Below are positions 10,214-21,054 of a stretch of DNA of 64,000 nucleotides, one piece after another (position 1 is the first letter of the stretch; each line of letters opens with the position of its first letter). The stretch comes from Klebsiella oxytoca (lineage in GTDB: Bacteria > Pseudomonadota > Gammaproteobacteria > Enterobacterales > Enterobacteriaceae). The notes below the pieces were generated by a model that saw nothing but the letters and a program-made list of their open reading frames with translations, was not told where the DNA came from and searched no databases. Location: the NCBI RefSeq assembly GCF_009707385.1, contig NZ_CP046115.1, positions 4,278,001-4,342,000 of the forward strand. The letters are read 5' to 3'. The position numbers were made by a program, and so were the translations under genes.

Positions 10214-10463
10214 GATAAGGTTAACGGTGCAGATAGTAACAATTAAAGAAGGGATGGAAATAACAAATAACCAAATGGACTAACCTGTTTTAGTTATAGT
10301 TGTTAACAACAAAATCGATTAAATAACCCAATGATATATAATAATTTTTCTTCAATAAGCTGGATGAATATGTCCATTTTCTGTTCAGGGGCGTTTTAGT
10401 TAATGCGAAAAAAGGTGCTTTCCGGTACCCTACGGCGGTTTTTTGCCATATTGAGAATAAAAG

Positions 10464-10826
10464 ATGTCCACCACGCTGTTTAAAGATTTCACCTTCGAAG
10501 CCGCTCATCACCTGCCGCATGTACCGGAAGGCCACAAGTGCGGCCGCCTGCATGGCCATTCATTTATGGTGCGCCTGGAGATTACCGGTGAAGTCGACCC
10601 CCATACCGGGTGGATCATGGATTTCGCCGAGCTGAAGGCCGCGTTTAAGCCGACTTACGACAGGCTTGATCACTACTACCTGAACGATATTCCGGGGCTA
10701 GAAAACCCGACCAGCGAAGTACTGGCAAAATGGATCTGGGAGCAGATGAAGCCTCTGGTGCCGCTGCTGAGCGCGGTGATGATCAAGGAAACCTGTACGG
10801 CGGGCTGCGTCTATCGCGGCGAGTGA
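10464..10826 (+). CDS. queD: 6-carboxy-5,6,7,8-tetrahydropterin synthase
   Basis: A 120-residue PTPS-family enzyme that converts dihydroneopterin triphosphate to 6-carboxytetrahydropterin, the second step of queuosine/7-deazaguanine synthesis. Zinc ligands His16, His30 and His32 and catalytic Cys26 are seen in AAHHLPH and [11 protein letters not shown]. queE is the convergent neighbour and queF lies at 32.4 kb, so consecutive pathway steps are encoded in the window. The start follows an AT-rich leader; this ATG matches the E. coli N-terminus. Confidence 0.97.
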   Translation: MSTTLFKDFTFEAAHHLPHVPEGHKCGRLHGHSFMVRLEITGEVDPHTGWIMDFAELKAAFKPTYDRLDHYYLNDIPGLENPTSEVLAKWIWEQMKPLVPLLSAVMIKETCTAGCVYRGE

Positions 10827-10844
10827 TAGTACCTTCAGTTGAAT

Positions 10845-10878
10845 AAAACCCTGATAGCCATCTGCTGCCAGGGTTTTT
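10845..10878. terminator. terminator between convergent queD and queE
   Basis: AAAACCCTG (10845-10853) pairs with CAGGGTTTT (10869-10877), followed by a T on the plus strand and preceded by A-rich sequence, so it can serve both convergent genes. Confidence 0.8.
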
Positions 10879-10881
10879 ACC

Positions 10882-11553
10882 TCACGCAATATTCAGATAC
10901 TTATGCGTCTGCATAGAGAGTCGCCAGTTGCGGGCGATACAGGTTTCAATGCACAGGCGCGTTGCATCATCTTTCTGGCTAATCGGCTGAAGCGCGATAA
11001 TACGCGGCTTTTCATCGGTCAGCGTTTCCAGCAGTTCATCCAGCGCTTCAATATCGCGTACGCGACCCACCGGATGTTTGATTTCATCAGCCCGCTGTAG
11101 CGCCTGAGAAAGCACATCATAGCCGCCGCGCATATTCACCTTCGGCGACACGGTCACCCAGGTATGAGGCGTACAGCGAACTTCGTGGGTGCCGCTGGTT
11201 TCTATCTGACAGCTAAATCCGTTTTGCTCCAGAAGCGAGGTTAAAGGCGTAAGATCATGAATACAGGGCTCGCCGCCGGTGATGACTACATGGCGGGCCG
11301 TCCACCCCTGACGTCCGATGATAGCCAATAAATCTTCACTGCTTGCCGGCCCCCATTTATCGCTCTCTTTGGTTTTTGCCAGAATGCTGAACAGCGACAC
11401 TTCCCGATCGGCAAGCTTATCCCAGGTATGTTTGGTATCGCACCAGGCGCAACCAACCGGGCATCCCTGTAAACGAATAAAAATGGCGGGAACGCCGGTG
11501 AAATAACCTTCGCCTTGCAAGGTCTGGAACATCTCGTTAATCGGGTACTGCAT
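10882..11553 (-). CDS. queE: 7-carboxy-7-deazaguanine synthase (radical SAM)
   Basis: A 223-residue radical SAM enzyme forming CDG from 6-carboxytetrahydropterin. The cluster motif is GCPVGCAWC with Cys31, 35 and 38 (CX3CX2C spacing), followed by VITGGEP for SAM binding. The frame allows an ATG two codons earlier (11559), but MQYPINEMFQ is the N-terminus of the E. coli protein and is preferred. It is convergent with queD. Confidence 0.97.
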   Translation of the reverse strand: MQYPINEMFQTLQGEGYFTGVPAIFIRLQGCPVGCAWCDTKHTWDKLADREVSLFSILAKTKESDKWGPASSEDLLAIIGRQGWTARHVVITGGEPCIHDLTPLTSLLEQNGFSCQIETSGTHEVRCTPHTWVTVSPKVNMRGGYDVLSQALQRADEIKHPVGRVRDIEALDELLETLTDEKPRIIALQPISQKDDATRLCIETCIARNWRLSMQTHKYLNIA

Positions 11554-11639
11554 AATCATCTCTGCTCAGGGTTGTGGGCGCGCATTATCGCAGATTTGCC
11601 CGTGCAGATCTTGTCCTCTGCTGCTCCAGCGAGTCATTT

Positions 11640-11667
11640 AATTATCCTGATAATTATCAGGATAATT
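11640..11667. promoter_or_regulatory. perfect 28-bp palindrome upstream of queE / SDR gene
   Basis: A perfect inverted repeat built around ATCCTGAT-AATT-ATCAGGAT lies 87 nt upstream of queE and 271 nt upstream of the divergent SDR gene. On the plus strand it is followed by TTT. It could be an operator or a factor-independent terminator stem. The rest of the 11560-11937 gap is AT-rich, with no other gene-like signal. Confidence 0.55.
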
Positions 11668-11937
11668 TTTAGCGCCACTAATTTAAAATTTGGTGTAACA
11701 AAAAATGAATAAATCCGTAAATCCAAAATAAATTAAAATAATAAAATTCAATGATGTACAAATGGATACACGAAATAATGAATTTATTATCTTTGCAAAG
11801 GGTCAAATTCGATCCACCACGTAGAGAAACATTAAAATATCATTAAGAAACAGAATATTATGAAACAATACCATTTAATATCCGTTTAATTATTCACATC
11901 TAGAATCCAGTCAATTCACCACAATGAGACTGCATTC

Positions 11938-13047
11938 ATGAATACATTATTAATTACTGGCGCAACAGGATTCCTGGGTGGAGCAGTGTTAGAAAGCATT
12001 CTTAATCAAATGAATGCGACCAATCTATTGCTGTTAGTTCGTGCGGATAATAGTGTAGCTGCCGTAGAACGGGTAAAGGAAAACCTGCGAAAATTCAATA
12101 TTAGCGAAGAGAGATTAACGGCCCTGACGCCCGGCAACATTCTGCTGGGGGATCTGACCAATCCGCAGCCCTTTCTCGACGACCCGCGCCTGAATCAGGT
12201 AACCCACGTGCTCAACTGCGCCGCCGTTGCCTCATTTGGTAATAATCCGCTTATCTGGAAGGTCAACGTCGAAGGTACGCTGCAGTTTGCCCGACGTATG
12301 GCTCAGGTCAGCGGCCTTCAGCGCTTTCTACACGTCGGTACCGCGATGTCCTGTTCGCCAGAGCCCGATTCTCTGGTGGCGGAAAGCGCAATGTTCCGCG
12401 AGCGCGCAGAACATCTGGTCGAGTACACGCACTCTAAATCAACGATAGAGCGTCTGATGCAGCAGGAGTGCCCCACGTTACCGCTGGTAATCGCCCGCCC
12501 TTCGATTGTTGTTGGCCACACTCATCACGGCTGTCAGCCATCCAGCAGTATCTTCTGGGTGTTCAGCATGGGGCTGATGCTACAAAAATTTATGTGTTCG
12601 ATGGAGGACCGCATCGACGTTATCCCCGTCGATTATTGCGCCGATGCGCTGCTTATGCTGCTAATCAGCCCGCTTGCGCGCGGAGAAGTCGTACACATTT
12701 CAGCTGGCGAAGAGAATAGCGTGAGATTTGCGGATATTGATAGAGCAATGGCATCGGCGCTGGAACAGGCGCCGGTCGGTGATAAATATGCTCAGGTCAG
12801 ATATGAAACGCTGGTCAAAATGCGCCGTGAGCTGAAGGATATCTTTGGTCCCTGTAACGAACGGCTGATGCTAAAAGCCATGCGCCTGTACGGCGCCTTC
12901 GCCACGCTCAACGTGCGATTCAGTAACGATAAGCTGCTCAGTATGGGGATGCCAAAACCGCCGCGCTTTACCGATTATATTGACCGCTGCGTCCAGACCA
13001 CGCGCGGACTGTCTATTCCGCAGCAAATGGCGGTAGATTTTAAATAG
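11938..13047 (+). CDS. SDR-family NAD(P)-binding protein, thioester-reductase-like
   Basis: A 369-residue extended short-chain dehydrogenase of the NAD_binding_4 (thioester reductase / male-sterility) type. The N-terminal Rossmann motif TGATGFLG (residues 7-14) and the active-site YTHSK (YxxxK, about residue 163) are present. Such domains usually reduce acyl or peptidyl thioesters to aldehydes or alcohols at the end of NRPS or fatty-acyl pathways; here the domain stands alone, with no carrier protein or synthetase nearby. It is inserted between queE and eno, where E. coli has other genes, and the upstream region is very AT-rich, suggesting acquisition and possible H-NS silencing. The substrate is unknown. 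Confidence 0.8.
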   Translation: MNTLLITGATGFLGGAVLESILNQMNATNLLLLVRADNSVAAVERVKENLRKFNISEERLTALTPGNILLGDLTNPQPFLDDPRLNQVTHVLNCAAVASFGNNPLIWKVNVEGTLQFARRMAQVSGLQRFLHVGTAMSCSPEPDSLVAESAMFRERAEHLVEYTHSKSTIERLMQQECPTLPLVIARPSIVVGHTHHGCQPSSSIFWVFSMGLMLQKFMCSMEDRIDVIPVDYCADALLMLLISPLARGEVVHISAGEENSVRFADIDRAMASALEQAPVGDKYAQVRYETLVKMRRELKDIFGPCNERLMLKAMRLYGAFATLNVRFSNDKLLSMGMPKPPRFTDYIDRCVQTTRGLSIPQQMAVDFK

Positions 13048-13062
13048 CCACTTTGTACAGAT

Positions 13063-13090
13063 AAAAAAATGCCAGCCCAAGGGCTGGCAT
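13063..13090 (-). terminator. eno terminator
   Basis: A 10-bp stem ATGCCAGCCC/GGGCTGGCAT with a 2-nt loop is followed, on the minus strand, by a run of seven T. It terminates eno and may also act on the convergent SDR gene. Confidence 0.9.
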
Positions 13091-13113
13091 TCACATATCA
13101 GATAAAGACAGGC

Positions 13114-16145
<3,032 letters not shown>

Positions 16146-16357
16146 TTAGGTTTAAAAGACGATGGAATAACCAGGACGGGAAAGCAGTATACCCGATCAT
16201 GACTGACGCCACAAACTTTCATTATCCCTCCTTTTCATCAGGCCCACACAAACGCAGGGAGTGAGAAAATAGCCGCTTTTGGAGAAATGTTTTTGACGCA
16301 AATCAAGCGCTTGTTATTTAAAAAATCACACAAATAGCGCTTGATCACGAAAACTCT

Positions 16358-17149
16358 TTAGAGATCAGTTTCCTGGCGTTTTACTTCCTGCCAAACCTCC
16401 TCCATGGTGTCGAGGTCAACACCGGTCATTTCCAGGCCGCGCGCGGCAACAATCCGTTCAACCTCGCGGAATCGACGCTCAAACTTCAGGTTGGCTTTTT
16501 GCAGCGCAACTTCGGCTTTTACCCCTAAATGGCGGGATAAATTGACCGTCGCGAACAGCAGGTCGCCCACTTCCTCCTCCAGTTTAGCTTCATCCACTAC
16601 GGCCTGCTGCGCTTCGTGCATCACCTCGTCTATCTCTTCGTGCACTTTGCCCAACACTGGCCCCAGAGAAGTCCAGTCAAAGCCTACCGCCGAGCAGCGT
16701 TTCTGAATTTTATGCGCGCGCATCAGCGCCGGCAGGCTATGCGGAATATCGTCCAGCGCGGAGTGCTGAGACTTTTCCGCTCGCTCAGCGCTTTTAATCT
16801 GCTCCCAGCGAGCCAGCGCTTCGCTGCTATTACCGGCGGACGCCTCGCCGAAAATATGCGGGTGACGTCGCTCCAGCTTGTCGCTGATAGCGGCACAGAT
16901 ATCGTTAAAATCAAAGCGCCCCTCTTCCTGCGCCATCTGAGCGTAGAAGACGACCTGGAACAGCAGATCGCCTAATTCACCGCGCAGGTCGGCAAAATCT
17001 TCGCGAGAAATGGCGTCGAGCACTTCATAAGTTTCTTCGAGGGTATACGGGGCGATAGTGGCAAAAGTCTGCTCTTTATCCCACGGGCAGCCGTTTTCCG
17101 GATCGCGCAGACGCTGCATAATGCCCAGAAGGCGGTCGATTTGGGTCAT
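16358..17149 (-). CDS. mazG: nucleoside triphosphate pyrophosphohydrolase
   Basis: A 263-residue protein of two tandem MazG domains that hydrolyses NTPs to NMP and PPi. EEXXE-type metal-binding motifs are seen in LEETYEVLDAI and ELGDLLFQVVF (N-terminal domain) and in HEEIDEVMHEA and EEVGDLLFATV (C-terminal domain). MTQIDRLL matches the E. coli start, four codons inside the longest frame. In E. coli mazE and mazF lie between relA and mazG; here the two genes are only about 70 nt apart and the toxin-antitoxin pair is absent. Confidence 0.97.
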   Translation of the reverse strand: MTQIDRLLGIMQRLRDPENGCPWDKEQTFATIAPYTLEETYEVLDAISREDFADLRGELGDLLFQVVFYAQMAQEEGRFDFNDICAAISDKLERRHPHIFGEASAGNSSEALARWEQIKSAERAEKSQHSALDDIPHSLPALMRAHKIQKRCSAVGFDWTSLGPVLGKVHEEIDEVMHEAQQAVVDEAKLEEEVGDLLFATVNLSRHLGVKAEVALQKANLKFERRFREVERIVAARGLEMTGVDLDTMEEVWQEVKRQETDL

Positions 17150-17171
17150 TGTCGTTTCCATAAAAGAATCA

Positions 17172-17202
17172 GGCCGGGAGGCGACGTTCGCCTTTCCCGG
17201 CC
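17172..17202. terminator. GC-rich hairpin between relA and mazG
   Basis: GGCCGGGA pairs with TCCCGGCC and an inner GGCG with CGCC, giving a long stem. The A-run lies on the relA side, so it is stronger as a plus-strand terminator; for the relA transcript it may be an attenuator or stability stem. Confidence 0.5.
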
Positions 17203-17220
17203 GAAAAAAAGAAAGTGATG

Positions 17221-19458
17221 TTAACCGCCGTGCAGACGACGGGCATCGATGACATCCGGCACCTGATTCAGCTTGCCAAGCACGCGGCCCAGCACCTGCA
17301 GGTTGTAGATCTCAATGGTCATATCGATAGTCGCCAACTGATGTTTGGTATCGCTGCGGCTGGCAACGCCCAGCACGTTGACCTTTTCATTGGCGAGAAT
17401 AGTGGTGATATCGCGCAGCAGGCCGCTACGATCGTTGGCCTGAACGCGGACGACCAGCGAGTAACCGGCAGAATAACTCTCTCCCCACACCGCATCGACG
17501 ATCCGCTCCGGGGCGTGAGACTGCAGCTCCGCCAGCTGATCGCAATCCGCACGGTGTACCGAGATACCCCGGCCCTGAGTGATAAAACCAACAATCTCGT
17601 CGCCGGGAATCGGCTGGCAGCAGCGCGCAATGTGGTGCATCAGATTGCCAACCCCTTCCACCACCACGCGACCGTTGTCTTTATTGCGATTCTGCGGAGT
17701 ATAGGTTTTCTGCTGCAGCTGCTTTAACGCCGCCGCATCCTGCTCCGCCGCGCTGGGCTTATTGAACTGCGCCTGCAGGAAATTAACCATCTGGTTGAGG
17801 CGAATATCGCCTCCGCCAATCGCCGCCAGCAGTTCGTCCTGTTCGTTAAAGTTGTAGCGCGGCAGAAGATACTTTTCCGCGTCCTTCAGGCTGATACCCA
17901 GGTGTTCCAGCTCATCATCAAGGATCTGCCGGCCGGCAAGGATATTCTTGTCGCGATCCTGCTTGCGGAACCAGGCGTGTATTTTGGAACGCCCGCGGCT
18001 GGTGGTAACGTAGCCGAGGTTTGGGTTCAGCCAGTCGCGGCTTGGGTTTGGCTGCTTCTGGGTAATGATTTCAATCTGGTCACCCATCTGCAGCTGATAG
18101 GTAAACGGCACAATACGCCCGCCAATTTTGGCACCGATGCAGCGGTGGCCGACGTCGCTGTGAATATGGTAGGCAAAATCGAGCGGCGTCGAACCCGAAG
18201 GTAAATCGACCACATCGCCCTTCGGCGTAAAGACATAAACCCGATCGTCAAAGACCTGGCTACGAACTTCGTCCAGCATCTCGCCGGAATCGGCCATCTC
18301 TTCCTGCCAGGCAATCAGTTTACGCAGCCATGCAATGCGATCTTCGTAGCCACGCCCGCCGCTGACCCCAGCGCTGGCGCCCTCTTTGTATTTCCAGTGC
18401 GCGGCAACCCCCAGCTCAGCATCTTCATGCATCTGACGAGTACGAATCTGGATTTCAATCGTTTTTCCGCCTGGGCCTAGTACGACGGTATGAATTGACT
18501 GATAGCCATTAGGCTTGGGATTAGCGACATAATCATCAAACTCATCCGGCAGATGTCGATAGTGAGTGTGCACTATCCCCAGCGCGGCGTAGCAGTCCTG
18601 CAGACGCTCGGCCACAATACGCACCGCGCGCACGTCAAACAGCTCATCGAAAGCGAGATGTTTTTTCTGCATTTTGCGCCAGATGCTGTAAATATGCTTG
18701 GGGCGTCCGTAAACCTCAGCTTTGACGCCTTCGGTTTTCATCTCCGAGCGCAAATGCCCTACGAATTCGTCAATATAATGTTCACGATCGATGCGCCGCT
18801 CGTGCAACAGCTTAGCGATACGTTTGTATTCCGCCGGATGCAGATAGCGGAAGCAATAATCTTCCAGCTCCCACTTGAGCTGACCGATCCCCAGGCGGTT
18901 GGCCAGCGGCGCGTAGATATTGGTACACTCTTTCGCCGCCAGCACGCGTTCATCTTCCGGCGCGTCTTTCACTTCGCGCAGATGAGCAATACGCTCGGCG
19001 ATCTTAATCACCACGCAGCGGAAATCATCGACCATCGCCAGCAGCATGCGACGAATGTTATCTACCTGTTCAGAGGAGACTGAATCTGTATGGGTTGCTT
19101 TAAGCTGGCGTATCGCGGCCATGTCCCGCACGCCGTGAATTAGGGTGACAACGGATTTACCGACGCTCTCCTGCATGATTTCTTCGCTGACAACGTTGCC
19201 GTCAGCCAGAGGAAAAAGCATCGCCGCGCGTAGCGTATCGATATCCATGCTTAACATGGAGAGAATTTCCACCATCTCCACGCCGCGCCACAGCAGGAGT
19301 TCGGCCTGCGGGTGGCCCTGCGTTTTCTCTCGACAGTAATCCCAGGTTTCGGCTAAGCGTTCACACGACTGCTGGCTGGAGATTCCCAGACTCGCGATCC
19401 ATTTCTTCGGGTCAAATTCACCAGCTTTATTTAGATGTGCACTTCTTACCGCAACCAT
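17221..19458 (-). CDS. relA: GTP pyrophosphokinase ((p)ppGpp synthetase I)
   Basis: A 745-residue ribosome-associated stringent-response synthetase that transfers pyrophosphate from ATP to GTP/GDP on amino-acid starvation. Order: degenerate HD hydrolase domain (no HD pair in the expected place, as in RelA rather than SpoT), synthetase domain (NPKPNGYQSIHTVV near 300), TGS domain (VYVFTPKGDVVDLPSGSTPLDFAY near 410), and C-terminal zinc-finger/ACT region (HHIARCCQPIPGDEIVGFIT). The ATG at 19458 gives MVAVRSAHLNKAGEF as in E. coli; the frame extends 13 codons further. Confidence 0.98.
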   Translation of the reverse strand: MVAVRSAHLNKAGEFDPKKWIASLGISSQQSCERLAETWDYCREKTQGHPQAELLLWRGVEMVEILSMLSMDIDTLRAAMLFPLADGNVVSEEIMQESVGKSVVTLIHGVRDMAAIRQLKATHTDSVSSEQVDNIRRMLLAMVDDFRCVVIKIAERIAHLREVKDAPEDERVLAAKECTNIYAPLANRLGIGQLKWELEDYCFRYLHPAEYKRIAKLLHERRIDREHYIDEFVGHLRSEMKTEGVKAEVYGRPKHIYSIWRKMQKKHLAFDELFDVRAVRIVAERLQDCYAALGIVHTHYRHLPDEFDDYVANPKPNGYQSIHTVVLGPGGKTIEIQIRTRQMHEDAELGVAAHWKYKEGASAGVSGGRGYEDRIAWLRKLIAWQEEMADSGEMLDEVRSQVFDDRVYVFTPKGDVVDLPSGSTPLDFAYHIHSDVGHRCIGAKIGGRIVPFTYQLQMGDQIEIITQKQPNPSRDWLNPNLGYVTTSRGRSKIHAWFRKQDRDKNILAGRQILDDELEHLGISLKDAEKYLLPRYNFNEQDELLAAIGGGDIRLNQMVNFLQAQFNKPSAAEQDAAALKQLQQKTYTPQNRNKDNGRVVVEGVGNLMHHIARCCQPIPGDEIVGFITQGRGISVHRADCDQLAELQSHAPERIVDAVWGESYSAGYSLVVRVQANDRSGLLRDITTILANEKVNVLGVASRSDTKHQLATIDMTIEIYNLQVLGRVLGKLNQVPDVIDARRLHGG

Positions 19459-19504
19459 TGTCCTCTCCTTAAGGGACCAGCCTGCCGAAGTCGGCAAGCC
19501 TTAA

Positions 19505-19629
19505 CTTTACACTTCATTCTGCAAACCACATCAGCACTGGGTTCCCTTGCTCACCTCGGTCACTGACTTGAGTAAGCTGCCGGGGATTCACTCTGCCGCC
19601 ATCTCGATGCGATTCGAATAATTGTGTGT
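19505..19629. repeat. ERIC element overlapping the 3' end of rlmD
   Basis: On the minus strand the sequence runs ATTATTCGAATCG..., GAATCCCCGGCAGCTTACTC, a CAGTGACCGAGGTGAGC core, and a degenerate GCAGAATGAAGTGTAA end, matching ERIC over about 125 bp. The first 40 or so bases lie inside the rlmD reading frame and supply its stop codon. Confidence 0.85.
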
Positions 19630-20928
19630 ATGCTTGTGCTCAAACAACACCATTGATTCCAGATGTCCAGTATGTGGGAACATATCCAGCATCGCCAGGC
19701 GCTGAATGGTATAACCCGCCAGCAATAAAACGTCGCTATCGCGCGCCAGCGTTGCCGGGTTGCATGAAACATACACCACCCGACGCGGCGCTAATTTTAT
19801 AATATGTAACATAACGCCCGCCGCACCGGCTCGCGCCGGATCAAGCAAGACCTTATCAAAGCCGTTTTTCGCCCACGCCTGACGGGTAACATCTTCCTCC
19901 AGGTTTTCATGAAAGAATGTCACATTGTGTAATCCGTTAAGCGCCGCGTTCTCTCGCCCTTTCTCCACCAGCGCGGGAACCCCTTCAACGCCAACAACCT
20001 GCGCCGCACGCTTCGCCAGCGGCAGGGTAAAGTTGCCCATGCCGCAGAAGAGATCCAGAACCCGATCCTGAGGCTGAATATCCAGCCAATCCAGCGCCGT
20101 ACGCACCATAAGCTGGTTTACGCCATCGTTCACCTGGATGAAATCACGCGGACTGAACAGTAAGCGTAGACCGTCAGAGGTATACCAGGGTTCTTCCCCA
20201 GAAATATGTTCAAGTATCTCGCTTTGCGGGGCGAGATACAGGGAAAGACCATTAGATTGCGAAAAACGTTCCAGTTTTTCTTTATCTGCCTCAGGAAGAG
20301 CCGCGGTGTGGCGCAATACCAGTAGCGGACCGTTATCCGCCTGAACCAGCTCCACGTGCCCAAGTTGACGCACAGATTTCAATCCGGTAAGACATTCGCG
20401 TACCGCAGGCAGAAGCGCACCAAGAACGGGCACCAAAACGGGGCACTGCACTACATCAACGATTTCGCTGGAGTTGGCCTTCCGGAAGCCTATCTGTAAT
20501 TGTTGGGTCTTTGGCTGATAATTCAAGCTCAGACGCGCCCGGCGACGATAGCCCCACGGCGCAGCGGCTATAATGTCGTCAACGTCGCGCTTCATCAGCC
20601 TCGCGAGCGCGGCGCGTTTACTCTGCTGCTGCAGCTCAATGCTGGCATGCTGCTGCTGACATCCACCGCAGATGCCAAAATGCGGACAGCGCGGGGCCTG
20701 CCGCTGTGGGCTATCGCTTAGACGGCGTTTCACCTGAGCGCGGGCGTATTGTTTTTTATCTTCGACAACAACAACTTCAGCCTGCTCTTGCGGCAATAAA
20801 CCGCTGACAAACAGCGTTTTACCCTGGTGACGCGCAACGCCCTGGCCGAAAGGGTCAAGGTCATTTACTGTAACGGTTATGATCTGGCGCGTCGTCACAC
20901 GCCGTTTTGCAGAGTAGAATTGCGCCAT
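19588..20928 (-). CDS. rlmD: 23S rRNA (uracil-1939-C5)-methyltransferase, C-terminus extended by ERIC
   Basis: A 446-residue RlmD (RumA): N-terminal TRAM domain, an iron-sulfur cluster motif ([14 protein letters not shown] plus a second Cys region), a Rossmann SAM-binding domain ([15 protein letters not shown]) and the catalytic [11 protein letters not shown] motif. It methylates U1939 of 23S rRNA. E. coli RlmD is 433 residues and ends soon after GHLESMVLF; here the frame continues [17 protein letters not shown], and from NYSNR on the codons lie inside an ERIC element. MAQFYSAK is chosen as the start (six codons inside the longest frame). It is divergent from barA. Confidence 0.97.
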   Translation of the reverse strand: MAQFYSAKRRVTTRQIITVTVNDLDPFGQGVARHQGKTLFVSGLLPQEQAEVVVVEDKKQYARAQVKRRLSDSPQRQAPRCPHFGICGGCQQQHASIELQQQSKRAALARLMKRDVDDIIAAAPWGYRRRARLSLNYQPKTQQLQIGFRKANSSEIVDVVQCPVLVPVLGALLPAVRECLTGLKSVRQLGHVELVQADNGPLLVLRHTAALPEADKEKLERFSQSNGLSLYLAPQSEILEHISGEEPWYTSDGLRLLFSPRDFIQVNDGVNQLMVRTALDWLDIQPQDRVLDLFCGMGNFTLPLAKRAAQVVGVEGVPALVEKGRENAALNGLHNVTFFHENLEEDVTRQAWAKNGFDKVLLDPARAGAAGVMLHIIKLAPRRVVYVSCNPATLARDSDVLLLAGYTIQRLAMLDMFPHTGHLESMVLFEHKHTHNYSNRIEMAAE

Positions 20929-21054
20929 CGTAGAGATTTGTCTCAATTAAATATACTGACTCTATACACGAGTTCGATCAGGGCACGCTAAAAGCGCAGC
21001 CAACGTGGAAGCCGCCTGAAGAATGATGTGTATATTCTCCCATAATGGAACCGC

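Noticed and set aside
10390..10463. A preQ1 riboswitch in the queD leader
   Set aside because: The leader is short and the A-rich and C-rich segments do not match a preQ1 aptamer that I can fold by eye.
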